Shown: positions 41,403-48,098 of the stretch, one piece after another
Position numbering within the stretch: position 1 is the first letter of the stretch
Layout: the number at the start of each line of letters is the position of its first letter
Assembly: GCA_021154885.1 (NCBI GenBank)
Contig: JAJKHS010000066.1
Location: 25,219 to 89,218 of the forward strand
Direction of reading: 5' to 3'
DNA: 64,000 nucleotides
Source: Thermoanaerobaculum sp.
GTDB taxonomy: Bacteria > Acidobacteriota > Thermoanaerobaculia > Multivoradales > UBA5704
The notes under the pieces: model-generated
Told to the model about the DNA's origin: nothing
What the model saw: only the letters and a program-made list of their open reading frames with translations
The model's database searches: none
Made by a program: the position numbers and the translations under genes

Positions 41403-44006
41403 GTGGCTGAAAAGGTGCTTTCAACCTCCCCGCCGGGATTCCGGAGCGCGCTGCGGAAAATCCCGCTCTCCAGGCTGACGCCGTGGCTGAGCCTGGCGTT
41501 CTTCGTGCTCGCCCTCTGGCTGCTCCACGGCGAGCTGAAGGACTTCCGCTATCGCGACGTCATCAGGTTCTTCGACCAGCTCCCGGCCAGCCGCGTGCTG
41601 CTCGCCGTGGGCTTCACCCTCGCCGGTTACTTCGCTCTCACCGGCTACGACACCCTGGCCATCCGCTACATCGGCAAGGAGGTCTCGTACTGGAAGATCG
41701 CCCTGGCCTCGTTCGCCGGCTACGCCTTCAGCAACACCCTGGGCATGCCGCTCTTCACCGGCACGCCGCTGCGGGCCCGCCTCTACTCGGGCTGGGGGCT
41801 GACGGCGCTCGACATCGCCCGCATCGTGGTGCTGTCCTACTTCACCTTCTGGCTGGGCTTCTTCAGCCTCGCGGGGGTGGCTTTCCTGCTCGAGCCCATC
41901 GCCGTGCCGGCCCGGCTGCACCTGCCCATTTCCAGCCCCTGGCCGCTGGGCCTGCTGTTCCTGGGGATCGTGGTTGCCTACCTCGCCGCCACGGTGCTGC
42001 GGCGGCGGCCGGTCGCGGTCAAGGGGATGGAGTTCGCCATCCCGCGGCTGAGCATGGCCCTGCTGCAGGTCGGCGTCGCCTCCCTCGACTGGTCGCTGGC
42101 CGGCGCCGTGCTCTACGTCCTGCTGCCTCCGGACTGGCACATCGGCTTCTTCCATTTCCTCGGCGTCTTCCTCTTCGCCCAGGTGGCGGGGCTGCTGAGC
42201 AACGTGCCGGGCGGCCTCGGCGTATTCGAGACCATGATGGTGCTGCTGCTGCCGCCCGAGCTGCCGCGCCCGCAGCTCCTGGCGGCCATGGTGGCCTACC
42301 GCGCCGTCTACTACTTCCTGCCGCTGATGCTGGCCGCCGTCTCGCTGGGAGTGCACGAGGTCGTGCGGCGGCGCCAGCAGGTGGGACGGCTGGCGCGCAT
42401 GTTCGGCGGCCGGGCGCCGGACGTGGTGCCGCAGATCCTCGCCGTCACCACCTTCCTGGGCGGCGCCATCCTCCTCGTCTCGGGCGCGACGCCGGCCGTC
42501 CACTCCCGGCTCTCCTGGCTCAAGGACGCCCTGCCGCTGTCGGTGATCGAGATCTCCCATTTCCTGGGCAGCCTGGCGGGGGTGCTGCTGCTGTTCCTGG
42601 CCATCGGCCTCCAGCGCCGGCTCGACGCCGCCTACCAGCTCACCGTCGGGCTGCTGGCCAGCGGCATCGTCCTGTCGCTGGCCAAGGGCCTGGACTACGA
42701 GGAGGCCGCCGTCCTCGCCGTCATGCTGGCGGCCCTCCTCCCCTGCCATCGCCACTTCTTTCGCAAGGCGTCGCTCACCGCCGAGCCGTTCACGCCGGGG
42801 TGGAGCCTGGCCATCTCCATCGTCCTCCTGGGCTCGGTCTGGCTGGGCTTCTTCGCCTACAAGCACGTCGACTACTCGCGCGACCTGTGGTGGCACTTCA
42901 CCCTCTTCGGCAATGCGCCGCGCTTCCTGCGCGCCTCGGTGGGAGTGGTGGCCGTGGCCCTGGGCGTCGCCGTCAGCCGCCTGCTGCGGCCGGCGCCCAT
43001 GGAGCCGTCGACGCCGACCCCGGAGGAGCTGGAGAAGGCCGCCGCGGTCGCCGCCATCTACCCCCGCACCTACGCCTGGCTGGCCCTGATCGGCGACAAA
43101 CAGCTCCTCTTCCACGATTCGGGCAACGCCTTCGTGATGTTCGGCGTCGAGCGCAAGACCTGGGTGTCCATGGGCGACCCCGTCGGCCCCGACAAGGAGC
43201 GAGCGGAGCTGGTGTGGAAATTCCGCGAGCTGGTCGACCGCCACGGTGGCTGGACCTGCTTCTATCAGGTCAACGACAAGAGCCTCCACCTCTACGCCGA
43301 CCTCGGCCTGACGCTGATCAAGCTGGGCGAGGAGGCGCGGGTGCCGCTCACCACCTTCTCGCTGGCGGGGAGCAGCCGCAAGAAGCTGCGCTGGGCGCAG
43401 CGCAAGTGCACGGAGGAGGGGTGCCGCTTCGAAGTCGTCTCCGTCGAGCAGACTCAAGCCCTGCTGCCGGAGCTGGAGCGGATCTCGGACGAGTGGCTGG
43501 AGCATAAGAACACCCGGGAGAAGGCGTTCTCCCTCGGCTACTTCGACCAGGAGTACCTGCGCCGCTTCCCCATGGCCCTGATCTACCGCGGCGACCACAT
43601 CGTGGCCTTCGCCAACCTCTGGCTGGGAGGCGAAAAGGACGAGATCTCCATCGACCTGATGCGCCACACGGCCGACGCGCCGACCGGCGTGATGGACTAC
43701 CTGTTCGTGGAGCTGATGCTCCACGGCAAGGAGCTGGGCTACCGCTGGTTCAACCTGGGGATGGCGCCGCTGGCGGGCCTCGAGGCGCGGACCATCGCGC
43801 CCCTGTGGAGCCGTCTGGGCGCCATGGTGTTCCGTCACGGCGAGCACTTCTACAACTTCCAGGGGCTGCGCCAGTACAAGGACAAGTTCGAGCCCGTCTG
43901 GGAGTCCCGCTACCTCGCCTGCCCCGGCGGCCTCGCCCTCCCCCGTGTCCTGGGCGACATCGCGACTTTGATCAGCCGCGGGTTCCGGGGGGTGGTGGCG
44001 AAGTGA
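41403..44006 (+). CDS. mprF: MprF-like phosphatidylglycerol aminoacyl-transferase/flippase
   Basis: 867 residues, GTG start. The N-terminal two thirds have about 14 membrane spans of the flippase domain (LRARLYSGWGLTALDIARIV, LLSNVPGGLGVFETMMVLLL). The C-terminal about 320 residues are the DUF2156 transferase domain: LLFHDSGNAFVMFGVERKTW, SMGDPVGP, KLRWAQRKCTEEGC, DEISIDLMRH, VMDYLFVELMLHGKELGYRW and HFYNFQGLRQYKDKFEP. The family adds Lys or Ala from tRNA to phosphatidylglycerol and flips it, giving resistance to cationic peptides. The amino acid cannot be told from sequence. Linked to corA by a 4-bp gap. Confidence 0.92.
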   Translation: MAEKVLSTSPPGFRSALRKIPLSRLTPWLSLAFFVLALWLLHGELKDFRYRDVIRFFDQLPASRVLLAVGFTLAGYFALTGYDTLAIRYIGKEVSYWKIALASFAGYAFSNTLGMPLFTGTPLRARLYSGWGLTALDIARIVVLSYFTFWLGFFSLAGVAFLLEPIAVPARLHLPISSPWPLGLLFLGIVVAYLAATVLRRRPVAVKGMEFAIPRLSMALLQVGVASLDWSLAGAVLYVLLPPDWHIGFFHFLGVFLFAQVAGLLSNVPGGLGVFETMMVLLLPPELPRPQLLAAMVAYRAVYYFLPLMLAAVSLGVHEVVRRRQQVGRLARMFGGRAPDVVPQILAVTTFLGGAILLVSGATPAVHSRLSWLKDALPLSVIEISHFLGSLAGVLLLFLAIGLQRRLDAAYQLTVGLLASGIVLSLAKGLDYEEAAVLAVMLAALLPCHRHFFRKASLTAEPFTPGWSLAISIVLLGSVWLGFFAYKHVDYSRDLWWHFTLFGNAPRFLRASVGVVAVALGVAVSRLLRPAPMEPSTPTPEELEKAAAVAAIYPRTYAWLALIGDKQLLFHDSGNAFVMFGVERKTWVSMGDPVGPDKERAELVWKFRELVDRHGGWTCFYQVNDKSLHLYADLGLTLIKLGEEARVPLTTFSLAGSSRKKLRWAQRKCTEEGCRFEVVSVEQTQALLPELERISDEWLEHKNTREKAFSLGYFDQEYLRRFPMALIYRGDHIVAFANLWLGGEKDEISIDLMRHTADAPTGVMDYLFVELMLHGKELGYRWFNLGMAPLAGLEARTIAPLWSRLGAMVFRHGEHFYNFQGLRQYKDKFEPVWESRYLACPGGLALPRVLGDIATLISRGFRGVVAK

Positions 44007-44013
44007 TCGAAGC

Positions 44014-44104
44014 CCAAGGACCTCAGGGACACGAAGGATACCGCGGAGACTGGGGCTTCCTCGTCCCGAATGTCCTTGACGTCCTTGGTGTCCCTGAAGT
44101 CCTT
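44014..44104. repeat. Inverted repeat with 9-bp GTCCYTGNN periodicity
   Basis: The left arm AAGGACCTCAGGGACACGAA (44018-44037) is nearly the reverse complement of the right arm ending at 44104 (core TTGGTGTCCCTGAAGTCCTT). The right side itself is GTCCYTGNN repeated four times in 9-bp steps. It follows mprF directly and may also act as its terminator. A related 9-bp array lies at 63268-63310. Confidence 0.6.
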
Positions 44105-44147
44105 GCTTCGGCTTCTCCCGCTCAGGCTCCCAGGACGGTGCCACCCG

Positions 44148-45170
44148 CTACGGCCCCGTATTGCCATCATCCGGCGGCGTCGATTCCTCGGGCGCCGGGG
44201 AGGGCCTTGGCCGTGGCCGCCGCGGCGGGGCCGGCGTCCCCTCGCCTGGGGGCGGCGGCGGGGGCTCGTCCGGCAATTGGAGGACGATTTCGTCATCCAC
44301 CTTGGGCGGCACGGGGTGGGGTGGCAGCAGGAGACGCGAGGGGGTCGTGGGGGCGGGGGTCTTCGCGGGCGGCGGCGTCCCCGGGGTGGGCGACGCCTCC
44401 GGGGCGGCGCCCTCCCTGCGGGCCGCCAGCTCGTTGAAGAGGGCCTCTCCGAAGGACTGGATCTCCTCCTGTTGGCGCGCCGTGGCTTCGTCCTTGCCAA
44501 GGCCGGCGAAGACCAGGCGGGTCTCGAGCGATCCCTGCCGCAGGTCCTGATCCCCGGCGCCCGCCTGGAACGACTTCAGGCGATCGAACCAGCCGTAGAC
44601 GCGGCCGAGCTGTGCCGGATCGAGCCGCCCCTGGACGTCCGCGCTCCAGCCGCAGGCCGAGGCCACGACCTCACCCGTGAGATAGAGGGCGACATCGTGG
44701 CAGACCCCCGACGAGCCGCCCTGGTGCCAGCCGAGGACGAGCCCATACGTACCGCCGCTCCGGCCCCCCTCCGCGTCGGCCGCCACCGCCCGCGCCCACT
44801 CGAAGATCATCCGCTTCTCGGCCGGCCCGGGGCTCGCCTTTCCCTTGCTGTGGAAGACCAGGTCGCCCGGCGGCGACTTCAGCTCGAACGGCGCGTAGGT
44901 GCGGAGGAAATACCAGGCGTCGTCCGAGCGGCGTGGGTCGGCGAAGAGCTTCACCGCGAGCGGCCCGCCGTCCGGCCCGATCACCACCCCCTGAATGCCG
45001 ATGTGCACCAGCTCCCGGGGCTCCGTCCCGCGCCGCAGCTCCATCCAGACGTCCGGCCCGGCCGCCCCCGCCGGCTTCTGCGGGGCCGCCTTTCCGGAGG
45101 GCTTCCCTCCCCCGCAGGCCGCGAAGCCCATGAGGACGACCAGGAGCAGGAGAAAGGAGGACCGTGTCAT
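44148..45170 (-). CDS. Lipoprotein with proline-rich C-terminal tail
   Basis: About 340 residues from ATG 45170. A lipoprotein signal (SFLLLLVVLMGFAAC) gives an acylated Cys near residue 18. The mature body is beta-rich (VWMELRRGTEPRELVHIGIQ, WYFLRTYAPFELKSPPGDLV, VCHDVALYLTGEVVASACGW) and the last about 90 residues are Pro/Ala-rich (PTPGTPPPAKTPAPTTPSR, PDEPPPPPPGEG), likely a flexible linker. No family recognised. Confidence 0.7.
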   Translation of the reverse strand: MTRSSFLLLLVVLMGFAACGGGKPSGKAAPQKPAGAAGPDVWMELRRGTEPRELVHIGIQGVVIGPDGGPLAVKLFADPRRSDDAWYFLRTYAPFELKSPPGDLVFHSKGKASPGPAEKRMIFEWARAVAADAEGGRSGGTYGLVLGWHQGGSSGVCHDVALYLTGEVVASACGWSADVQGRLDPAQLGRVYGWFDRLKSFQAGAGDQDLRQGSLETRLVFAGLGKDEATARQQEEIQSFGEALFNELAARREGAAPEASPTPGTPPPAKTPAPTTPSRLLLPPHPVPPKVDDEIVLQLPDEPPPPPPGEGTPAPPRRPRPRPSPAPEESTPPDDGNTGP

Positions 45171-45251
45171 TCCAGGGTTTCGCCCTCCGGTGGACTCCGG
45201 AGCCCGCCGTACCATACCGCACGGCCAGAGCGTGCGGAGCGGATGCTCGTC

Positions 45252-45571
45252 TTATATCCAGAGATATGGCCCGTATCTGGAGACAACGCGGCGTGTCCCG
45301 AGAGGATGCGGCATATCCCAAGACGTTGCAACATACGCCCGGACGTTGCGACATACACCGCCATGTTGCCTCATATCCCAAGACGTTGCACCATATCCCG
45401 AGATTCTGCGGCATATCCAGCGGTGCTGCGACATATCTCTGGATATGCGCCATATCCTGGAAGGATGCGCCATATCCGGGGACTCTGCGGCGTAGCCCGG
45501 GATGATGCGTCATGTCTCGCGACGATGCGGCATAGTCCTGGAGAACGGGCGATATCCCGCAGTCCTAAGAC
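45252..45571. repeat. 20-bp tandem repeat, about 15-16 degenerate units
   Basis: Units start every 20 bp from 45252 (45312, 45332, 45352, 45372, 45392 and on), with a single 19-bp unit at 45432-45450. The consensus is close to CATATCCCGGGACGNTGCGG: CATATCC at one end and TGCG at the other are best kept. Because 20 is not a multiple of three it cannot keep a reading frame. No gene lies in 45171-45622; the array fills most of that gap. Confidence 0.85.
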
Positions 45572-45622
45572 TGTGTTGGTGGTAGAGGGGCAGGAGGAGA
45601 TCGGCGGGTCTCCTCCTTGAGG

Positions 45623-45967
45623 TCAGTCGACCGAAGCGGATTTCGGGTCAATCGACACCGGCGCACTGACGCGGCAGGAGGCGAAACTCGTTCCCGATCC
45701 TCCTACCTCGTGAAGGATGCCGCAATACAAGTAGCCGTTGCACCAGACCCATTCGCAGGTACAGTAATTGTCCCAATACACGATTAAACAATCTTCCACA
45801 ATGCAGTTTGAGGTCATTGAGACTTTCGCACTCGGCATGGTGAATGAGAGCGGGTTGATGGTCGCCACGGCCGTGCTCGTGGCGGGGACCCCAGCGCCTG
45901 CCGGCGCGGCGGACAGTGCAACCGAGCCCAAGGCGAGAAGCGAGAGCAACGTAATGAAGATTTTCAT
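45623..45967 (-). CDS. Small secreted Cys-rich protein
   Basis: 114 residues from the ATG at 45967, with AGGAG 8 nt upstream. A clean signal peptide (KIFITLLSLLALGSVALSAA) is followed by a short linker and an aromatic Cys-rich part: NCIVEDCLIVYWDNYCTCEW, VWCNGYLYCGILHE, later SCRV. Seven Cys in the mature part suggest disulfides and an extracellular location. No family recognised. Convergent with the repeat array and divergent from tetR. Confidence 0.65.
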   Translation of the reverse strand: MKIFITLLSLLALGSVALSAAPAGAGVPATSTAVATINPLSFTMPSAKVSMTSNCIVEDCLIVYWDNYCTCEWVWCNGYLYCGILHEVGGSGTSFASCRVSAPVSIDPKSASVD

Positions 45968-46078
45968 GGATAAGACTCCTCCTGATTTATCTAAACTCAA
46001 TGGACAGGAGATGTCAAGCTGAGACAGGCTGAGGGAGAACGGCCCTTCAGGCCTGAAGAGCTGGAAGGCACCGACCCC

Positions 46079-46107
46079 TTGACACCCCGCCCCCTCTCTG
46101 GCACAAT
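46079..46107 (+). promoter_or_regulatory. Sigma70-type promoter of tetR
   Basis: TTGACA (46079-46084) and CACAAT (46102-46107) are separated by 17 bp. The expected start of transcription falls on or just before the ATG at 46115, so the mRNA is likely leaderless; no Shine-Dalgarno sequence precedes the ATG. Confidence 0.65.
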
Positions 46108-46124
46108 TTGAACCATGGTTCAAA
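46107..46124. promoter_or_regulatory. Perfect 18-bp palindromic operator over the tetR start codon
   Basis: TTTGAACCATGGTTCAAA is fully self-complementary, overlaps the last base of the -10 box and contains the ATG. It is a strong candidate autoregulatory site for the TetR protein encoded here. Confidence 0.75.
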
Positions 46125-46717
46125 CTTCCGCCGATCCCCGTGTGCAGCAGAAGGTCCTGGAGAAGAAGCGCGAGATCCTCGATGCGGCCTCCCGGGTGTT
46201 CCGTCGTCGGGGACTCCAGTCCACCGGGATGCGCGACATCGCGGCGGAGCTTGGGATGGCCGTGGGGAACCTCTACTACTACTTCAAGGACAAGGAGGAG
46301 CTCCTCGCCTTCGTCCAGGAGGGCACCCTCGAAGGGCTCCTCGACCTGGCGGTCCAGGTGCGGAAGAACCGTCTCCCCGCGGACGCCCGTCTCGCCCTGT
46401 TGATCGAGGGGCACGTCGTGCTGCTGAACGAGGGGATCCCCGGCTCCCTCGCCCATTTGGAGGTCGAGGCCCTGCGCGAGCCCTGGCGCCGGAAGGTTCA
46501 GGATCAGCGCGACGCGTACGAGCGCACCTTCCGGGAGATTCTCGAAGAGGGAATGGCGGCCGGCGTCTTCCGCCAGACCGATCCCAAGGTGACCGCCATG
46601 GCGATCCTGGGCGCCCTGAACTGGACCGTCAAGTGGTTCCGGCCCGATGGCGGCAAGACGGCCCTCGAGATCGGCAGGGAGTGCGCGGAGTTGCTGGTAC
46701 GGGGGGTGATGGCGTGA
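46115..46717 (+). CDS. TetR-family transcriptional regulator
   Basis: 200 residues. The N-terminal helix-turn-helix is typical (REILDAASRVFRRRGLQSTG, MRDIAAELGMAVGNLYYYFK, DKEELLAFVQEGTLEGLLDL). The C-terminal ligand domain (ERTFREILEEGMAAGVFRQT, AMAILGALNWTVKWFRPDGG) resembles regulators of fatty- or aromatic-acid catabolism. It sits upstream of, and in the same direction as, the molybdenum hydroxylase genes, with a repeat island between, so it may control them (inference). Confidence 0.9.
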   Translation: MVQTSADPRVQQKVLEKKREILDAASRVFRRRGLQSTGMRDIAAELGMAVGNLYYYFKDKEELLAFVQEGTLEGLLDLAVQVRKNRLPADARLALLIEGHVVLLNEGIPGSLAHLEVEALREPWRRKVQDQRDAYERTFREILEEGMAAGVFRQTDPKVTAMAILGALNWTVKWFRPDGGKTALEIGRECAELLVRGVMA

Positions 46718-46925
46718 GGAATGGAGTTGGCGCTCTCCAACTCAAGATCAAGGATTTGTCCACCAAGGACAAGATTACATTCTTTCGGGAAAAAGCCCGC
46801 GCGTTGCACGCCCAATTGGGGGCTGTCCAAGGATTTGCCGCCTGCCTCTGAACCGGAAGCGAAAGTGCGCGGGTGAGGGCGCCGCCCATCGTGGCAGGGT
46901 AATCGGAAGGTCTATGAAACGTCTT
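46718..46925. other. Gap between tetR and the repeat island
   Basis: About 200 bp with short frames only and no recognised gene or motif. Together with the repeat island it forms a 770-bp gene-free stretch. Confidence 0.5.
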
Positions 46926-47441
46926 CAGTCCCGAAGGGCCGACAGCATAAAGCCTGGGGCGCAAGCCCCAGGAAGGGCGACCCCCAAAATCCTCATGAGC
47001 CCCGAAGGGGCGGCAGCAGCTTGGAGCGGAGGCTGCTGCCGCCCCTTTGGAGTTGAGGAACGTTGGGGTTCCATTTTCCTGGGGCCTTCATCCACACTCC
47101 ATAGAGTCAGGGGCTGGATAACCTTCAGGCCGGGGTTTCATGCCCCGAAGGGGCAGCGGCATGTAGCCTGGGGCTGGCGCTTTTTGCCAGCCCCAGGAAA
47201 CCCGCGCCCCCAAATTTCCCATAGCCCCGCAAGGGGCGGCGGCAGCTCATCGTTTGAAGCGAGCTGCCGTCGCCCCTTCGGGGCTTCAAGGCTTTATTGG
47301 GTCTACATCTACCTGGGGCTGGCAAAAAGCGCCAGCCCCAGGCTACATGCCGTCGCCCCTTCGGGGCTGGGGAGTTTTGGGGTTCAGTTTCCTGGGGGTT
47401 TCGCCACAGGCTTTATGCTGTCGCCCCTCCGGGGGCTGGAT
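46926..47441. repeat. Nested inverted-repeat island built from CCCCGAAGGGGC-type palindromes
   Basis: The outer arms (about 46926-46958 and 47405-47440) share GACAGCATAAAGCCTG in opposite orientation. The inner arms (47160-47199 and 47310-47349) are a perfect 40-bp inverted pair containing CTGGGGCTGGC and its complement. Two more hairpins lie at about 47012-47043 (GGCAGCAGC/GCTGCTGCC) and 47238-47276 (GGCAGCTC/GAGCTGCC). CCCCGAAGGGGC-like palindromes recur at each arm. It looks like a composite of REP-like intergenic elements; no transposase gene is present. Confidence 0.8.
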
Positions 47442-47488
47442 TGTAGGACTGCACGGCCTTTGAGGAAGACCAGCGCGCCTAGGGCACT

Positions 47489-48088
47489 ATGGATATGAAC
47501 TACCTGACGACCCTGAAGCTACATATCAACGGCGAATACCGCCCCGTCGTCTTCGCCACTCACCATACGCTCCTGGAGGTGCTACGAGAGGAGTGCGGCC
47601 TCACCGGCACCAAGCACGGCTGCGAGCTCGGCGAGTGCGGCACCTGCACCATCCTGGTGGATGGCCGGCCCGTGCTCTCCTGTCTGGTCCTCGCGGCCGA
47701 CATGGAGGGTAAACGGATTGAAACCGTCGAGGGGATGCAGCATGGCAACGAGCTCCATCCGCTCCAGGCCGCCTTTGCCGATCTCGGGGCTGCCCAGTGT
47801 GGCTACTGCACGCCGGGCATCCTGATGACGGCCAAGGCTCTGATCGCGGAAAACCCGAAGCCCCGTCCCGCAGAGATCAGCGAGGCGCTCGCCGGCAATC
47901 TCTGCCGGTGCACCGGCTATCACAAGATCGTCGAAGGCGTGGAATGGGCCGCAGCGAAAATGCGCGGCGAGGAGGGGACGCCTCCTGAAAAGGTCTTCTA
48001 CGGTTCGCCGGTCCCTGACCCTCACCCCCCTGCCCCCCTCTCCCGCCCCCTCCCACCCCCCTCACCGGGAGAGGGGGGAGATCGTTAA
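47489..48088 (+). CDS. hcrC: Molybdenum hydroxylase [2Fe-2S] subunit (HcrC-like)
   Basis: 199 residues. Two iron-sulfur sites are clear: the plant-type ferredoxin site CGLTGTKHGCELGECGTCTI plus LSCLVLA, and the C-terminal helical site CGYCTPGILMTAKAL and NLCRCTGYHKIVEGVEWA. It passes electrons between the molybdenum and FAD subunits. The last about 23 residues (Pro-rich, PPAPLSRPLPPPSPGEG) are encoded by an intergenic-type repeat that has been read into the gene, so the functional protein probably ends near residue 176. Confidence 0.92.
   Translation: MDMNYLTTLKLHINGEYRPVVFATHHTLLEVLREECGLTGTKHGCELGECGTCTILVDGRPVLSCLVLAADMEGKRIETVEGMQHGNELHPLQAAFADLGAAQCGYCTPGILMTAKALIAENPKPRPAEISEALAGNLCRCTGYHKIVEGVEWAAAKMRGEEGTPPEKVFYGSPVPDPHPPAPLSRPLPPPSPGEGGDR
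48013..48083. repeat. CTCACCCCC/GGGAGAGG intergenic-type repeat inside the hcrC 3' end
   Basis: The block CCCTCACCCC...CTCTCCCGCCCCCTCCCACC...CTCACCGGGAGAGGGG is the same type as the element at 50668-50807. It lies inside the last 25 codons of hcrC and runs to within 20 bp of the next start. Confidence 0.65.
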
Positions 48089-48098
48089 GGATTTCATC

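Noticed and set aside
41421..44144. A 907-codon minus-strand open frame
   Set aside because: Antisense to the mprF-like gene, which has the full DUF2156 domain. The antisense translation is rich in Gln/Glu/His/Arg and has no recognisable fold.
45252..45571. Possible CRISPR array
   Set aside because: Units are 20 bp, contiguous and degenerate, with no unique spacers between constant repeats and no cas gene in the window.
46926..47441. Insertion sequence remnant
   Set aside because: Inverted repeats are nested and internal, no transposase fragment is readable in any frame, and no target-site duplication is visible.
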